Part shown: one piece after another, positions 42,145-52,516 of the stretch
How the letters are laid out: the number at the start of each line of letters is the position of its first letter
Position numbering within the stretch: the first letter of the stretch is position 1
NCBI GenBank assembly: GCA_032207245.1
Contig: CM063507.1
Location: 92,384,592-92,448,591 of the forward strand
Origin: Pardosa pseudoannulata
Taxonomy: Eukaryota > Arthropoda > Arachnida > Araneae > Lycosidae
DNA length: 64,000 nt
Direction of reading: 5' to 3'
Position numbers and translations under genes: made by a program
Notes under the pieces: generated by a model
What the model saw: the letters and a program-made list of their open reading frames with translations, nothing else
Database searches by the model: none
Told to the model about the DNA's origin: nothing

Positions 42145-42690
42145 TTAGGAGACATGACGTAATACTCACTCGTCTACGAGTGGGTCATTGCAGACTCACT
42201 CAAGCGCATTTCTTGCTGGGTAAAGCTCCTCCACAGTGTGCGTATTGCAAGACACCTTACACAGTCGCACATATTTTAACCTCTTGTGTTTGTTTTAGAT
42301 CTATGTATATAAAATTTTTTGGTAATCCATCACCGAACCTTAATTTAATCATCGGGGAAACTCCACATCCAAACTTGTTCCCCTTTCTTCGTCGAACTGG
42401 CTTTTATACTGAAATATGATTTTTGATTGTGATTCAATTTTTAATCTTTCAATTTTCAATTTACTCAATTTTCAATTCTTGTTAATTTGTATATAACTCA
42501 ATTTTTATTCGTGTTTTTTGTTGAATGTTATATTTTATTGTTACTTTAATCTGTTTTAGAACCTGTCATTTTTTCTTTTGTTAAAATTTTTTTTCTAAAT
42601 TTCGTCTTTAGTTTATTTCTTCATCTTGTTTGGCGCAGTTTGTCCCTAGAGGATTTAGCGCCATTAAACTTCAATCAACCAACCAACCAA
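42145..42690 (+). mobile_element. 5'-truncated LINE, 3' end
   Basis: Starts at ttaggagacatgacgtaata, in the last third of ORF2 after RNase H, and ends in the intact hairpin and tail at 42690. Confidence 0.87.
42180..42419 (+). pseudogene. LINE ORF2 C-terminal fragment
   Basis: 79 codons, open to the natural stop: GHCRLTQAHFLLGKAPPQCA, YCKTPYTVAHILTSC and the end FYTEI. There is no start of its own (frame opening in GTG). Only the Cys/His cluster remains. Confidence 0.82.
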
Positions 42691-42707
42691 TCCGCCATCC
42701 AGGGCCG

Positions 42708-42858
42708 TTCTTAGACCATTGGGCCTATGCCGTAAAATCTTATTATAGCCCCACACCCTAATTTAAAAAAAAGCACAATAACCATTAAAATATTTATTTG
42801 CATAGTTATACAAAATATTAAGATTTGTTTTAGAGAAGAGGGGATAATTTATCAATAT
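42708..42858 (+). mobile_element. Possible hAT left end
   Basis: CAGGGCCGTTCTTAGACCATTGG resembles hAT termini (CAGGG...). The opposite end was not found. Confidence 0.3.
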
Positions 42859-43110
42859 TTTTTTTTTTTTTTTTTTTTAAGCGCAACAGCCCCTAGGGGG
42901 CCAAGGCTTACGGTGCCAATCTCCGTTTGCGTGACCAAAGGTCCTGGGGTGCGAAGCTCCGGTTAGGTGGTCAATCTTACGCGGAACCCCCAGTGTTTAG
43001 TTCCCAAACATGCTTGGTCCTCAGTTTGTCTAGCCACTGAAATAATGAAAGGCTGAGTCAACCTTGCCCAACACGGGGATCGAACCTCGGACCTGTGTCG
43101 TGGGAGCTCG
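42859..43110 (-). mobile_element. 5'-truncated tRNA-derived SINE with poly-A tail and target duplication
   Basis: Read on the minus strand: B-box-like gaggttcgatccccg (about 43089-43075), a 200-bp body (phrases gaccaagcatgtttgggaac and cccctaggggctgttgcgc) and a poly-A tail (T run at 42859-42878 on plus). The duplication taatttatcaatat lies at 42845-42858 and 43111-43124. It differs from the other SINE families here, and its poly-A tail suggests another LINE partner. Confidence 0.75.
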
Positions 43111-43124
43111 TAATTTATCAATAT

Positions 43125-43962
43125 ATATTTATTGTTTTATCAAACATCAAGGTCATGCGTACAAGGAAATGCTGAGGTGGGCGCAACAGACAATTTTCAT
43201 GGTTGGAGCAGGGGGAAGGGAGTAAAATTACCGGTACACCAGAATCTAAATGCCTATTTACCAAATTACCGGTACTAAGTATACAAACATTGATTCGTCC
43301 GATTCCCGGTTATGCATTTTCCAAAACAATAATTGAAATTTTAAATACATAACATGTTTCTGTTTGTCTTCCGAAATACTACCACTACATTCACCGTGAG
43401 TCAATTCGGAGTGAATTTTGTGCGTCACTTCACTTCATTGCATTTGCATTTAAATGAGCCTTAAGCAGGGGGAACGGGTTTCACCCCCACCCCCTCCTCT
43501 CTGGTCTCGCTCTCCCTCGCAGTAGAGTGCATCGAAACCGCGAGAAGGGGAGAAACACCTGCTCGGAGAGGTTCTGTGATAACTTTCTCAAGCTTTCGAA
43601 CGCCGGCTTTTCTGCCATCTGCTTTTTTTTCGATTCCAGTCAGATTCTTTAACTTGGTTAAACTACTATAATGCCCTTCCCATTCATTTTCAGGTTTACA
43701 ACCAGTGGCGTGCGGTAGGTTTTCATGCGGGGTGTGCAGAGAACATGGATATTCCAATAAATCTTTAATTATTGAGACGTCTCAGTTCTCCATTCTGAAA
43801 CGGGTTATTTATGTGAATATAAATTTAAAGATTGAAATAAATAAAATATTTACCTACGAGTAGTCAAGTTATAACTATAAAAACAGATAAATTTATGAGA
43901 ATTCTATTAGCACTGAAGCAAAAATCATGTATTTTGCTGTATGGTATCATATAGCAAAATTT
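43125..43962. other. Unassigned stretch with MITE and hAT-like scraps
   Basis: The part 43667-43702 matches the interior of the MITE at 34004-34283. The part 43705-43738 (cagtggcgtgcggtaggttt) resembles a hAT terminus. No gene is supported. Confidence 0.3.
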
Positions 43963-44342
43963 TGTAGAAGCCCGAAGCGTTGCTTCGGATCTCAAATGTG
44001 ATCCAGAAGCTTGTAGGATACGGGATTCTACAAGCTTCACTAATTCTTAAGACACCTTCACGAATACGAGTTGTTGTCTGTGTAGGGACAGGCGCGTAAT
44101 AGTGAACGGTCAGAGAGCGCCACCTAGGAAGAAGGTAAGTAGAGTAGGGAGAACGTCGGAGGTGATTGTAGACTCCGGACGTGTAAGCGAGGCTCTTAGG
44201 GTAGATACTTGAGTTGATATAATTGGTTACTGTAAATATTGTAATATTTGTATATATAATTGTCCGGTGGTAGTTGTGCTCTGTCTTAAAATAAACCTTA
44301 ATGTTGAAAAATAAATCTACTGTTTGGATGTGAATTTATACA
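43963..44342 (+). repeat. Putative solo LTR
   Basis: TGTAGAAGCCCG...TTTATACA, 380 bp, with AATAAACCTTAATG and AATAAATC polyadenylation-type signals in its last 60 bp and short inverted repeats in the U3-like part (ccgaagcgttgcttcgg; gaagcttgtag...ctacaagcttc). No clear target duplication, so it may be a remnant of a larger element. Confidence 0.4.
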
Positions 44343-46074
44343 ACGGCTCGGCGATCTTCACAGTCTGTTCAAAAGAACTTCCAATAAAATATTAGTACTT
44401 GGTCTCTAAGCCTATTCGCTAGTATGGTTATATCAAAGAAAGCATAATGAATGGTTGTGAAATTGACAACAGTTATCATTTCTGCTACTCGAAATCTTGC
44501 TCTCTATTATCCACTTGAAATCTGTACCATTCTGGTGACAAATCTTCCTTGAGATCAACCTCATAGTATCACTTTTCTTTGGACCAAAGTAGACAGGCAG
44601 GCTTGAACCTTACGAATGTGTTCGACAAGATGTCATGTTGTATCCCGAGGACTCAGTGTCCTAAATCTCCAAACTATTCAACTTAGCTATTAAGTTCTGT
44701 TGTTGTTATTATTTATTCCACTTGATCTAGACAGAAGCTAGACAAGGTCTAGGAGATCGTATACCTTTGAAAATAATCAAATGACAGATTTCCGTTATTA
44801 ATCTTGCTGAGCCCCAAACAAATCAGACAGTGATGGGAATATTTCTGTGTGGAATTGCACTTGGTATAGTTCTGAAAAGATTTTTGCCTCCTTTCACCTT
44901 CAAAATAAAGATGTGTCTACTAAGTCTAGAGATGGTAATCTGTACTCTTCTATCCTCCTTGATGGTAAGGCCGCATCAAGTGATTTTCCATTACACCACA
45001 AAAATCTGTCACTGTTCTGCTCGTTTGCGAAAAGTTCCTTTTTGTTTAGAACTGTCACCTGTAAAGGGAAGAATTAATGATTTTCAAGATACAATTATCC
45101 ATTAAATCGTTGTTCTTTGAACGTGGTTTGCAACTTAATCGGTCACGCTACCTAAGGATGGATAGTAGTACTCCGTGACGGCTGGTTAAGGCACGTGGTG
45201 TGTGCACAGTTCCACAACGAAGAGATATGCAAAATAATACCCCCTTCCACTCTGTACGCAATTTTAAATACTGCATGACAATGAAGCTGGACTGTCTTAA
45301 ATTATCATTCAAAGAATTAGAATTAATTATTTTTCGATTCGGAGGGAGGGGTGCGAGCTTCCTTTATCTCGAAACTAGATCTTTAGTTCAGACATCGTTC
45401 CGGGAGTATGAATAGACTCTCAATAACGTCCAGTGTTCGAGACTTTAAAGACTGAAGGTAAGTCTCTCATTTCGTCCTGTGGTTTGGTTTTTCGAGATTT
45501 GGTCGGAAGGAAATTAGGATGACGTGGAAATTTTTTAAAAGATGATTAATTTGAAATATTTACGTCAAAGAATCAACTCTTTCTTCGGATGATTGATTCT
45601 TTTTTTTGGCGATATCCGTGCTTCGCCTTTGTTCTAATGTAAATTGGTTTTCACTTTACTTCCTTGTACGGAGTAAAGGAAATATTGTATTCTTGATATA
45701 CATTATTTTTAAAAGATTTCAAATCCATTTTGACAGTCTTTGCACCGATTTTGATAAGTTTTGGTGTCACTAGTCAAAATGGATGGGTACAACTCCAAAA
45801 CTATTTGACGTAGAATGTTGCAGTTTTGTATTTAGGGCAACTGTAACATCTACTTGTGAACTTATATTGATTGCAATTCATGTAATCTATATCAGGAATG
45901 GCCAGACTTTTTGCATCAAGAGCCAAAGTTACCTACCAAGATTTTCAACCATGAGCTGCACCTAAAATTCTTGGAAAAAGAATTAAGAATCATAATGTAT
46001 TTATTTTGATTAATTTTTACATAGTTACCAAAACATTTTATTTACTCTTCGCTTCTAACTATTGATTCTTACAG
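44343..46074. other. Unassigned stretch with short repeat scraps
   Basis: Short overlapping open frames near 44830-45105 have no recognisable domain. The part 45653-45790 (acttccttgtacggagtaaa then ggaaatattg) resembles a dispersed arthropod repeat I have seen before but cannot name. The part 45893-45925 (caggaatggccagacttttt) resembles a hAT end. Confidence 0.3.
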
Positions 46075-46195
46075 AAGAAATCTACACCTTCTAGCTTCTA
46101 AAGGGATGGCTATTGTCTTGCAGTGGATTCCAGATCATGTTAGAATAACTGGAAATGAATGGGCTTATAAACTAGCAGAAAGAGAAATCTGATAT
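46075..46195 (+). pseudogene. RNase H fragment of another LINE
   Basis: Translates as IVLQWIPDHVRITGNEWAYK, the last block of an RNase H domain (usually W-P-H-GI-GNE-AD-LA). It has Tyr where the catalytic Asp should be and a stop follows soon after. It is not of the copy A/B family. Confidence 0.55.
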
Positions 46196-46440
46196 TTGGC
46201 AAACAAATAATCGTGAAGTACCATTTTTTGATAGTCAATCTAATTTAGTCAAACTAAAAATTAAACAGACTTCTTAAACAGTCTTAAATTGTAAAAAAAT
46301 GGAATTGTAAAAGTTATCGTTGCAGAGTATCAGCAATGTGTTTTAAATGTAAATTAACATAAACAAACTTTTAGAAATAAAACTAACGTTTAATTTACTT
46401 AAAACATACAAAGAAAAGGTTTAAGGAAATATAACATAGC

Positions 46441-46456
46441 CACCCCCCCCCACAAC

Positions 46457-46502
<46 letters not shown>

Positions 46503-46516
46503 ACACCCCCCCCCCT
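46441..46516. repeat. Poly-C run
   Basis: About 75 bp almost entirely C with four short A interruptions. Confidence 0.95.
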
Positions 46517-47064
46517 TAATGAATCCTTTAAACTGGTAACTTAGACTGTTAAACAATATTACTACTAGTAAAAGAAAAACATTGAAAACGATTACAAAAA
46601 TGAATACATTTGTCCTTACTAAAACTTAGGCTAACCCAGAACCAGGCACGAGCAGAACCTCATAAAGCGAAGTTGTTTTGCACCCCTCATTACGCAGATC
46701 GACTTCTCGAGCCACAAACAAGTTAAAATGAGCCGCTTAAGTAAGAACTTGTATTATTAAATTCGTTGAGATAAATTTCCCTTACCCAATTAGAAGCTGA
46801 CTATTTTATGGAGTTGAGAAGTCGGCCTGGCCAAAGGTTAGATTAAGACGCTTACTTTTGACTAGTATTTTGTGTATGAGTGAACAAACCAAGGTGTTTC
46901 ATTTGACAACATTTTTATCAATTAAATGTATCATAAACAATGCTATGAGGAAAGATTATGATGTCAAACTAATAGTAGAAATCAAGAATTAGAGGTAGAA
47001 GGATTCGATTTGTACATGGCTAAGGGTAATATACAGCTTCACTTTGAGCTAAGAACCTCGAGGG
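46517..47064. other. Unassigned stretch
   Basis: No feature supported. Confidence 0.3.
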
Positions 47065-47345
47065 CTAAAGACTGACTAAATCTCAAAAGTGGGAGAGTCT
47101 TACATTTGATGAGGATGAAAGAACACTTTGCTCAAGTGGGTCCTCGTCATTTAGGAGTAGACAGGCTTGGCCTGCGACACCAGAGGTATCATTTGGGAAC
47201 TTGGAGAACATTGCGATCATGAACTTATCTTACGTGCCCCAGATGCCATTAAGAAACACGGCAGACCTTTGTCCGGCTAGAGCCTTGATCCCTCAATTCT
47301 CCAGTTACGAGATTGCTGACTTTGTCGACTGAGTTGGTTCGTTCA
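47065..47345 (-). mobile_element. tRNA-derived SINE (core family)
   Basis: Minus-strand head aactcagtcgacaaagtcag, B-box-like region gagggatcaaggc, then the core with tgataCCTCTGGtgtcgcagg and gtgggtcctc-type 3' part. It is closest to the copy at 49985-50310. A MITE target TTAA lies just beside its head. Confidence 0.6.
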
Positions 47346-47349
47346 TTAA

Positions 47350-47908
47350 CCCCTTCCGGTATGATTTAATAATGAAAAACTGTGCATGAAAGAACCATTT
47401 AATTTTTATTTAAAAAACTTGTTTCATTTTACAATTTTTACATATTCTTAATTAAAATCCACTTTTTACATAGTGTTAAATAATATCAGAAACAGTAAAA
47501 TTAAGAAAATATCAAAGCAAAACATTAATAAGGTATACAGATAATAGTCTTCGAGCTAGTGGTACTTTTCAAAACAAAGTGCAAAGGAATTCTTAATTGT
47601 TTACACCGCCAAGTAGTCTCACTTTTAATTGGATTCTTGTAACACACACGGCATTTCTTAGTAGGTTTTCTTTTATTCTGACTCATTCATTTGGCAATGA
47701 CTTGTACCAAGTAAACAATATGCAATAGTGACTTGGGATTTTCGCAAGTGATAAAAGTGTGGCCAAATTCAGTTCACTAGAAATTTTAAACTAAATTAAT
47801 TATCATATTTAACAGTAACTTTAATCGCATGACGAGTGTAGCTCGTCATTATGTGGTATGGAATGAAAAACTAATGACGAGCTAGACTCGTCATTTTATC
47901 GGAAGGGG
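47350..47908 (-). mobile_element. piggyBac-like MITE (family 1, copy 2)
   Basis: Perfect TTAA at 47346-47349 and 47909-47912. Ends CCCCTTCCGGTA / tATCGGAAGGGG. Inverted relative to 30283-30813. On the minus strand it keeps the diverged transposase tail (tcattcatttggcaatg region). Confidence 0.85.
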
Positions 47909-48181
47909 TTAAGAGATGTTCTAAACAAATCATCTAGTGTGTCCGTCTTCAAAGAGATCCTGTGTGAAATCTTTAGGCTGTTGTGACAACTGAGCCTCTC
48001 TCACATAAAGTTGTGCTCAGTGACAGAATAGCAGTTATAATGTTAGAATCTGGAGCCACCGTTTGATTTCAATACACTACCGCACGCAGCGGTATTGAGC
48101 CACGATAACCTCAGCGTATATAGTTTGATTTGAAACAACAATTTTGAAGTTGTAATTTACTCGCCTGCCTTAAATATTTAA

Positions 48182-48423
48182 CCCCTTGAGGACCAGCACA
48201 TAAATACCTTACGAGTCGACAGTTGTGAAAACCGTTGCTGTTTAATGCCATCTAGTAATTAAATATAGCATTTTAAAATTAAAATCAAACGTTCAGATAT
48301 TCTGTTACGCATACGCGACACTGGTCTCTCAATATCAACCGGAGATCATCGCCTGAAGGCGACGCTCGACTGATAAGAGTGAAATCGCTAAGTGGCGTAT
48401 ACGGGACGTTGGTCGGGAAGGGG
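48182..48423. mobile_element. Short TTAA-flanked MITE (family 3)
   Basis: TTAA at 48178-48181 and TTAG at 48424-48427. Ends CCCCTTGAGGACCAGC / GTTGGTCGGGAAGGGG. 242 bp, no coding. Confidence 0.65.
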
Positions 48424-48503
48424 TTAGTTTCCATTAGTGAGCTAGCGAGTGGAAATTTCGAGTTCTAGAAATAATGAATAAATAAAAAGTCATTTGTGTG
48501 GCC

Positions 48504-48536
48504 TGGGGGGGCCCCCCCCCCCCCGGCCCCCCCCCC

Positions 48537-48575
<39 letters not shown>
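48504..48575. repeat. Poly-G/poly-C run
   Basis: Seven G then about 60 C with a GG and an A interruption, ending in six A. Confidence 0.95.
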
Positions 48576-48577
<2 letters not shown>

Positions 48578-48625
48578 AAAAGGGGATACTGGGTCTAAAT
48601 TAGTTTAAGAAACTTTTGTAGAAGA

Positions 48626-48790
48626 GCTGCAGTAGCTCAGTCGGCAAAGGCAGGGATTTCGTAACTGAAAGGCTGCGGAATCGAGAATCCAAATTCTTAA
48701 ACGATACCTCTGGAGGTGGCACACCAAGACTGGGAATCTTCCGCTTGGTCTCTACTTCTAAATTACGAGGATCTATTTGAGCAAAATCAT
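48626..48790 (+). mobile_element. tRNA-derived SINE (core family), plus strand
   Basis: gcagtagctcagtcggcaaa (A box) ... gcggaatcgagaatcc (B box), then the core cgatacctctggaggtggca. It is truncated after about 165 bp. Confidence 0.65.
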
Positions 48791-49065
48791 TCTTTCACCC
48801 CCATCAATACTCCTACTTGAATTTTAGTCTGTCTTCAGGTGAAATAGCATATCAACCTTAGTCATTGGCCAGTCGCATATTGAGACGGGACCTATTGAAT
48901 CTGGCTAGTCATCCCTCCTGGTATAGGAAAGCCTACACCAGAGGATGAGTAACACCTAAACCTCATGTCGTATAACAGGAATCTTGACTGAAGTTAGCGT
49001 GAAAAGCACGTATCCAATATGATGTAAGGGGATGGTAAAGGATTGTCGCCTGCATAACATCCCCA

Positions 49066-49245
49066 CGACGATCACAGTCGAAAGAAAAGAGATTAAATAA
49101 TCTCGCACAAGTAGGGAGGCTTTTCCAGGGTACAATGCAAACCCAATTTATCCCCCGTTCGGTATCAGTTTCTGCTGCTCCCTATAGGATCGGACTTTAC
49201 GAATCTCCCGAACTTAATCAATAGAAAGCTGGCTCCGATCAAGAG
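49066..49245. repeat. Dispersed repeat, copy 1
   Basis: Shares about 170 bp with 60000-60170: cacgacgatcacagtcgaaa, aacccaatttatcccccgtt, cggtatc and tttacgaatctcccgaact. The nature is unknown. The right end at 49245 abuts a SINE. Confidence 0.7.
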
Positions 49246-49249
49246 ACGC

Positions 49250-49424
49250 CGAACGATGGCCGAATGGTTAGGGTGCTGGCCTTCGGTACCGGAGTTCGTG
49301 GGTTCGAATCCCACATTGGCATGGATGTTCGTAGCCGTTTGGATTCGGCTTTAATCTGTAGGTCCTGGTCTCATTAGCCCTCGTGTTGCAAAAAGTAGAC
49401 CGTAGCACTCCAAACCAAACCAAT
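49250..49424 (+). mobile_element. tRNA-derived SINE with CAAA-type tail
   Basis: Head with A box TGGCCGAATGGTTAGGG and B box GGTTCGAATCCC. The T-arm GTGGG/CCCAC pairs perfectly. Body cggctttaatctgtaggtcc then ggtctcattagccctcg. Tail actccaaaccaaaccaa. Related copies lie at 52287, 54637 and 63301. It would be transcribed by RNA polymerase III and copied by a partner LINE. Confidence 0.85.
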
Positions 49425-49984
49425 GTCGTTAGTAAAATAAGATTAGTTTAAAAATAAAATAAAAAATTATAAAATAAGTAAAATTATAAAAAAAAAGTTA
49501 CAAAACAAAAATCCTGGAAGGTAAAGCGTATATTAGAATTTTGTAAGTCCTTACCCGAGGAATTTTTTTGCCTGAAACAGAATGTGGCTGCGTGGTCTAC
49601 TTTTTTTGTTAGCACTTACATTTGTGAATAAGCTCTCTAATGATACTGAATAAGTCAAAAACTAAAAGAAGAAACTGTCGATAATTTATAGTGAATTTAT
49701 ACATACGCATTATATTTTTAACTTAAAATGGCAGTTAATTTGGGAACCCCCTTTTGACCGGCGGCATGGGCTCTTGCCCCGTTTGCCCTGTCAAAAATAA
49801 GGCCTTGGTTATCACTGAACAGGAGTGCCATTCTATGAAGAAAAAAGGCGAAATCAAATCAATTTAAGGGCGACATTTTGAAGACGTGCATCCCACTGAG
49901 AAAATATACCGCATTCACAGTGAGTATGTCCCGAACCTAATTCGGTCAGTATTCTCGTTGTTGTTGTCTTATGCCACTTGGTCA
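49425..49984. other. AT-rich stretch, nothing recognised
   Basis: No feature supported. Confidence 0.3.
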
Positions 49985-50310
49985 AACCAAGCACGGTTGA
50001 GCCGGAGGTTACTTTGTATTAAGACATAGGAGTGTGCCTTTCGTTTCCACGAGAACCTCAAGGGTGAAAGTACGACTTATACTCGAGTGGGTCCTCTTAA
50101 TTTTGAAGCAGGAACCAAGCAGAAGTCCCATAGGCTTGGCCTGCTACCCCAGAGGTACCGATTGAGAACTTGGAGGACATGGTGACCATGAACCTATTTT
50201 ACGAGCCCCAGTCACCTTTAACGAACACGGCGAACCTTAGGCCGGCTCGGGCAACCCCCTAGTTACGAGAGAGTTACCTTTGCCGACTGAGCTATCGCGA
50301 CTCGGTCGAT
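49985..50310 (-). mobile_element. tRNA-derived SINE (core family)
   Basis: Minus-strand head cgcgatagctcagtcggcaa (A box), then the core cggtacctctggggtagcag, the block aggcctaag... and the 3' part gaggacccactcgag. Confidence 0.65.
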
Positions 50311-50425
50311 ATTCTGCAAAGTATAAGTATCCAAACATTTTTCATCCAATATCAGTATTTATATCGTCACACGTTGATTTGAATAAATGATAATAAAAGA
50401 GTCGTATAAGCGGTAAATGTTATTA

Positions 50426-50683
50426 TCCCCTATATAATAATAGCTTAAGTTATCTGTCCGTCTGTCCACCAATTTATGAAGCGGTTGGACCTGGAATAGA
50501 TTTCTCGGCTAAGAGCAGGCGATTAAATTTATCAATTTATCCACATAATAAATAGGTAAAAATTACAATTTTTCTAGCATTATGACGTCATTCCTTTAAC
50601 CATTTCATATAACCATTTCTTATTTTAAATTATTTAAATATCGCGTGCATTATTTTCATACGTTTTATCGCTGAACTTACATA
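50426..50683 (+). mobile_element. Helitron-like 5' fragment (array member 1)
   Basis: A|TCCCCTATATAATAATAGC, then ttatctgtccgtctgtccac and the internal tgacgtcattcctttaacc. It ends where the next copy begins with the same 5' sequence. Confidence 0.7.
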
Positions 50684-51594
50684 TCCCCTATATAATAATA
50701 GCTTAAGTTATCTGTCCGTCTGTCCTCCAATTTATGAAGCGGTTGGACCTGGAATGGATAGAGGCATCCATTCAAAGCGAATAAAGTTTATCTTCTCCTA
50801 AACTATTGATCCGATTCTAAAATAAATTTGTATAAATAGGCTTCATATCACAGCAAAAAATACTGTCGTCTTTAAAACGTTCGAAATCCAACCCTTCCCT
50901 CCTTTTCTAGAGTTTAATGCCATTATTCCCAGCCCTATTTTCTCCGGTTAAGAGCAGGCGATTCAATTTATCCATTTATCACTTTATAAAGAGTTAAAAA
51001 TAACAATATTTTCTAGCATTGTGACGTCATTCCTTTAAACATCTCATTTAATCATTTCATATTTTAAACTATTTAAATATCGTCTACACTATTTTAATAT
51101 CTTTTATCACTGAACTTAGATATTACGTAAATGATTTTCTTTTATATTTGGCTTAAATAATAGATTAGGTACATACGTGATAATTTTAAATTTAATCATC
51201 GATTATTTTTTGTTGCAATGAAACTTTTACCACCGGTATTAACAATAAATTCTTTTCATATAAGTCTAGGAGTCTATTTCACGGACTAATAAATATCTAA
51301 CTTTTAATTTATATATATTTGGAAATTAAGAAGTTTGTTCTTTTGTGTGTTTGTTTATTATACATAACCACACGGTTTGACTAAATGAATTCAACGTGAT
51401 TCTAAACTGCATTCACAGGATCGGGAGACTCTAGAGGAGTATGACGATAAATAAATTATTGAGAGTGAACCAGATAGTTAGTTCTCAGCCAAAAAACAAA
51501 CCATTTTTTACTTGCCTCACTGGGTACTTAACAGTTTCTGGAATATAAAATATTAATCCCGTCATATGATGGGCTATATGCTAGTATAAGTGAT
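50684..51594 (+). mobile_element. Complete Helitron-like element (array member 2)
   Basis: A|TCCCCTATATAATAATAGC at the 5' end. The 3' end has a near-perfect hairpin CCCGTCATATGATGGG (51559-51574 region), then ctatatgCTAG|T at 51594. 911 bp, no coding capacity. Confidence 0.8.
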
Positions 51595-51830
51595 AATTTT
51601 AAATTTAATCATTGATTATTTTTTATTGCAATAAAAACTTTATCACCGGTATTAATAACAAATTCTTTTCCTAAAAGTCTAGGAGTCTATTTCACTGACT
51701 AATAAACATCTAGCGTTTAAATTATATATCGTTGAAAATTAGGACTTTTGTTCGTTTGTGTGTTTGTTTTTTATACATAACCACACGGTTTGACTAAATG
51801 AATTCAACGTGATTCTAATCTGCATTCACA

Positions 51831-51984
51831 ATAAGGCGATTTCACGCAGTAGGGCAAATTCTCAGATTATGACAATTCTGGCTTTAGTTTCAAACGGAAG
51901 GGCAGTTTATTCTTTGTCTATTGGCTGCTGTAAACATGAAAATGAATGGGAAGGGCATTATAGTAGTTCGTGAAGTTGCGACAA
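51831..51984 (-). mobile_element. Internal fragment of the TIR MITE
   Basis: Reverse complement of about 34070-34220: aaggcgatttcacgcagtag, then aaacggaagggcagtttatt and gaatgggaagggcattatag. Both terminal repeats are absent. Confidence 0.75.
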
Positions 51985-52117
51985 ATTGCTTTATGTAGGG
52001 AGACTTTAGAGGAGTATGAAGATAAACACATTATTGAGTGTGTACTAGATAATTCTCAGTCAAAACACAATACATTTTATTACCTGCTTCATAGGGTACT
52101 TTACAATGATGGAAATT

Positions 52118-52183
52118 CCTCATCTTGTTTGGCGCATTTTATCCCTAGAGGATTTAGAGCCATTAAACTTCAATCAACCAACC
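52118..52183 (+). mobile_element. Miniature LINE-tail insertion (66 bp)
   Basis: Flanked by aatgatggaaatt (52105-52117) and aatgatggaaaatt (52184-52197). The insert is only cctcatcttgtttggcgcat ... ttagagccattaaacttc and CAACCAACC, that is the hairpin block plus tail. The uninterrupted target is known from the sister Helitron at 22885-22905 (ttctggaaaatt). Confidence 0.85.
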
Positions 52184-52286
52184 AATGATGGAAAATTAAA
52201 AATTTTACTGATCCCGTCATATGACGGGCTATATGCTAGTGTTTAAAATGATGAATGAGAAATATAAGCTGCTCCACTTGTTGCTG

Positions 52287-52457
52287 TGCCGAACGATGGC
52301 TGATTGGTTAGGGCGCTGATCGTCGATACCAGAGTTCATGGGTTCGAATCCCACTATGGCATGGATGTTCGTAGACATTCGGAATCGGCTTTAAGCAGTA
52401 GGTCCGGTCTCATTAGCCCTCGAGTGCAAAAACCGTAGCGCTCCAAACCAAACCAAA
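52287..52457 (+). mobile_element. tRNA-derived SINE with CAAA-type tail
   Basis: Target duplication ccacttgttgctg at 52274-52286 and 52458-52470, perfect over 13 bp. A box tggctgattggttaggg, B box gggttcgaatccc, body and ccaaaccaaacc tail as in 49250-49424. Confidence 0.88.
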
Positions 52458-52516
52458 CCACTTGTTGCTGCAGCATAGTACGAGATTTGTTGATCTCGCA
52501 GTACAGTGGTGCCACG

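Larger units (their letters stand above)
51595..52239 (+). mobile_element. Helitron-like 3' part (array member 3), with two nested insertions
   Basis: Begins inside the element (gtgataattttaaatttaat) directly after the previous CTAG|T, and ends with a perfect palindrome CCCGTCATATGACGGG then ctatatgCTAG|T. A MITE fragment (51831-51984) and a miniature LINE tail (52118-52183) are inserted in it. Confidence 0.8.

Noticed and set aside
43461..43757. 98-codon minus-strand open frame
   Set aside because: Part of it is a MITE fragment (43667-43702) and part a hAT-like end, so it cannot be one gene.
44830..45105. Overlapping open frames with hydrophobic stretches
   Set aside because: Two frames are open at once and neither shows a domain. 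Treated as chance.
46441..46516. Functional i-motif or regulatory C-tract
   Set aside because: No supporting context. An assembly or polishing artefact is at least as likely.
49258..49325. Genuine tRNA gene
   Set aside because: A and B boxes and the T-arm are good, but it is followed by the SINE body and CAAA tail and is repeated at 52287, 54637 and 63301. No proper acceptor stem is seen.
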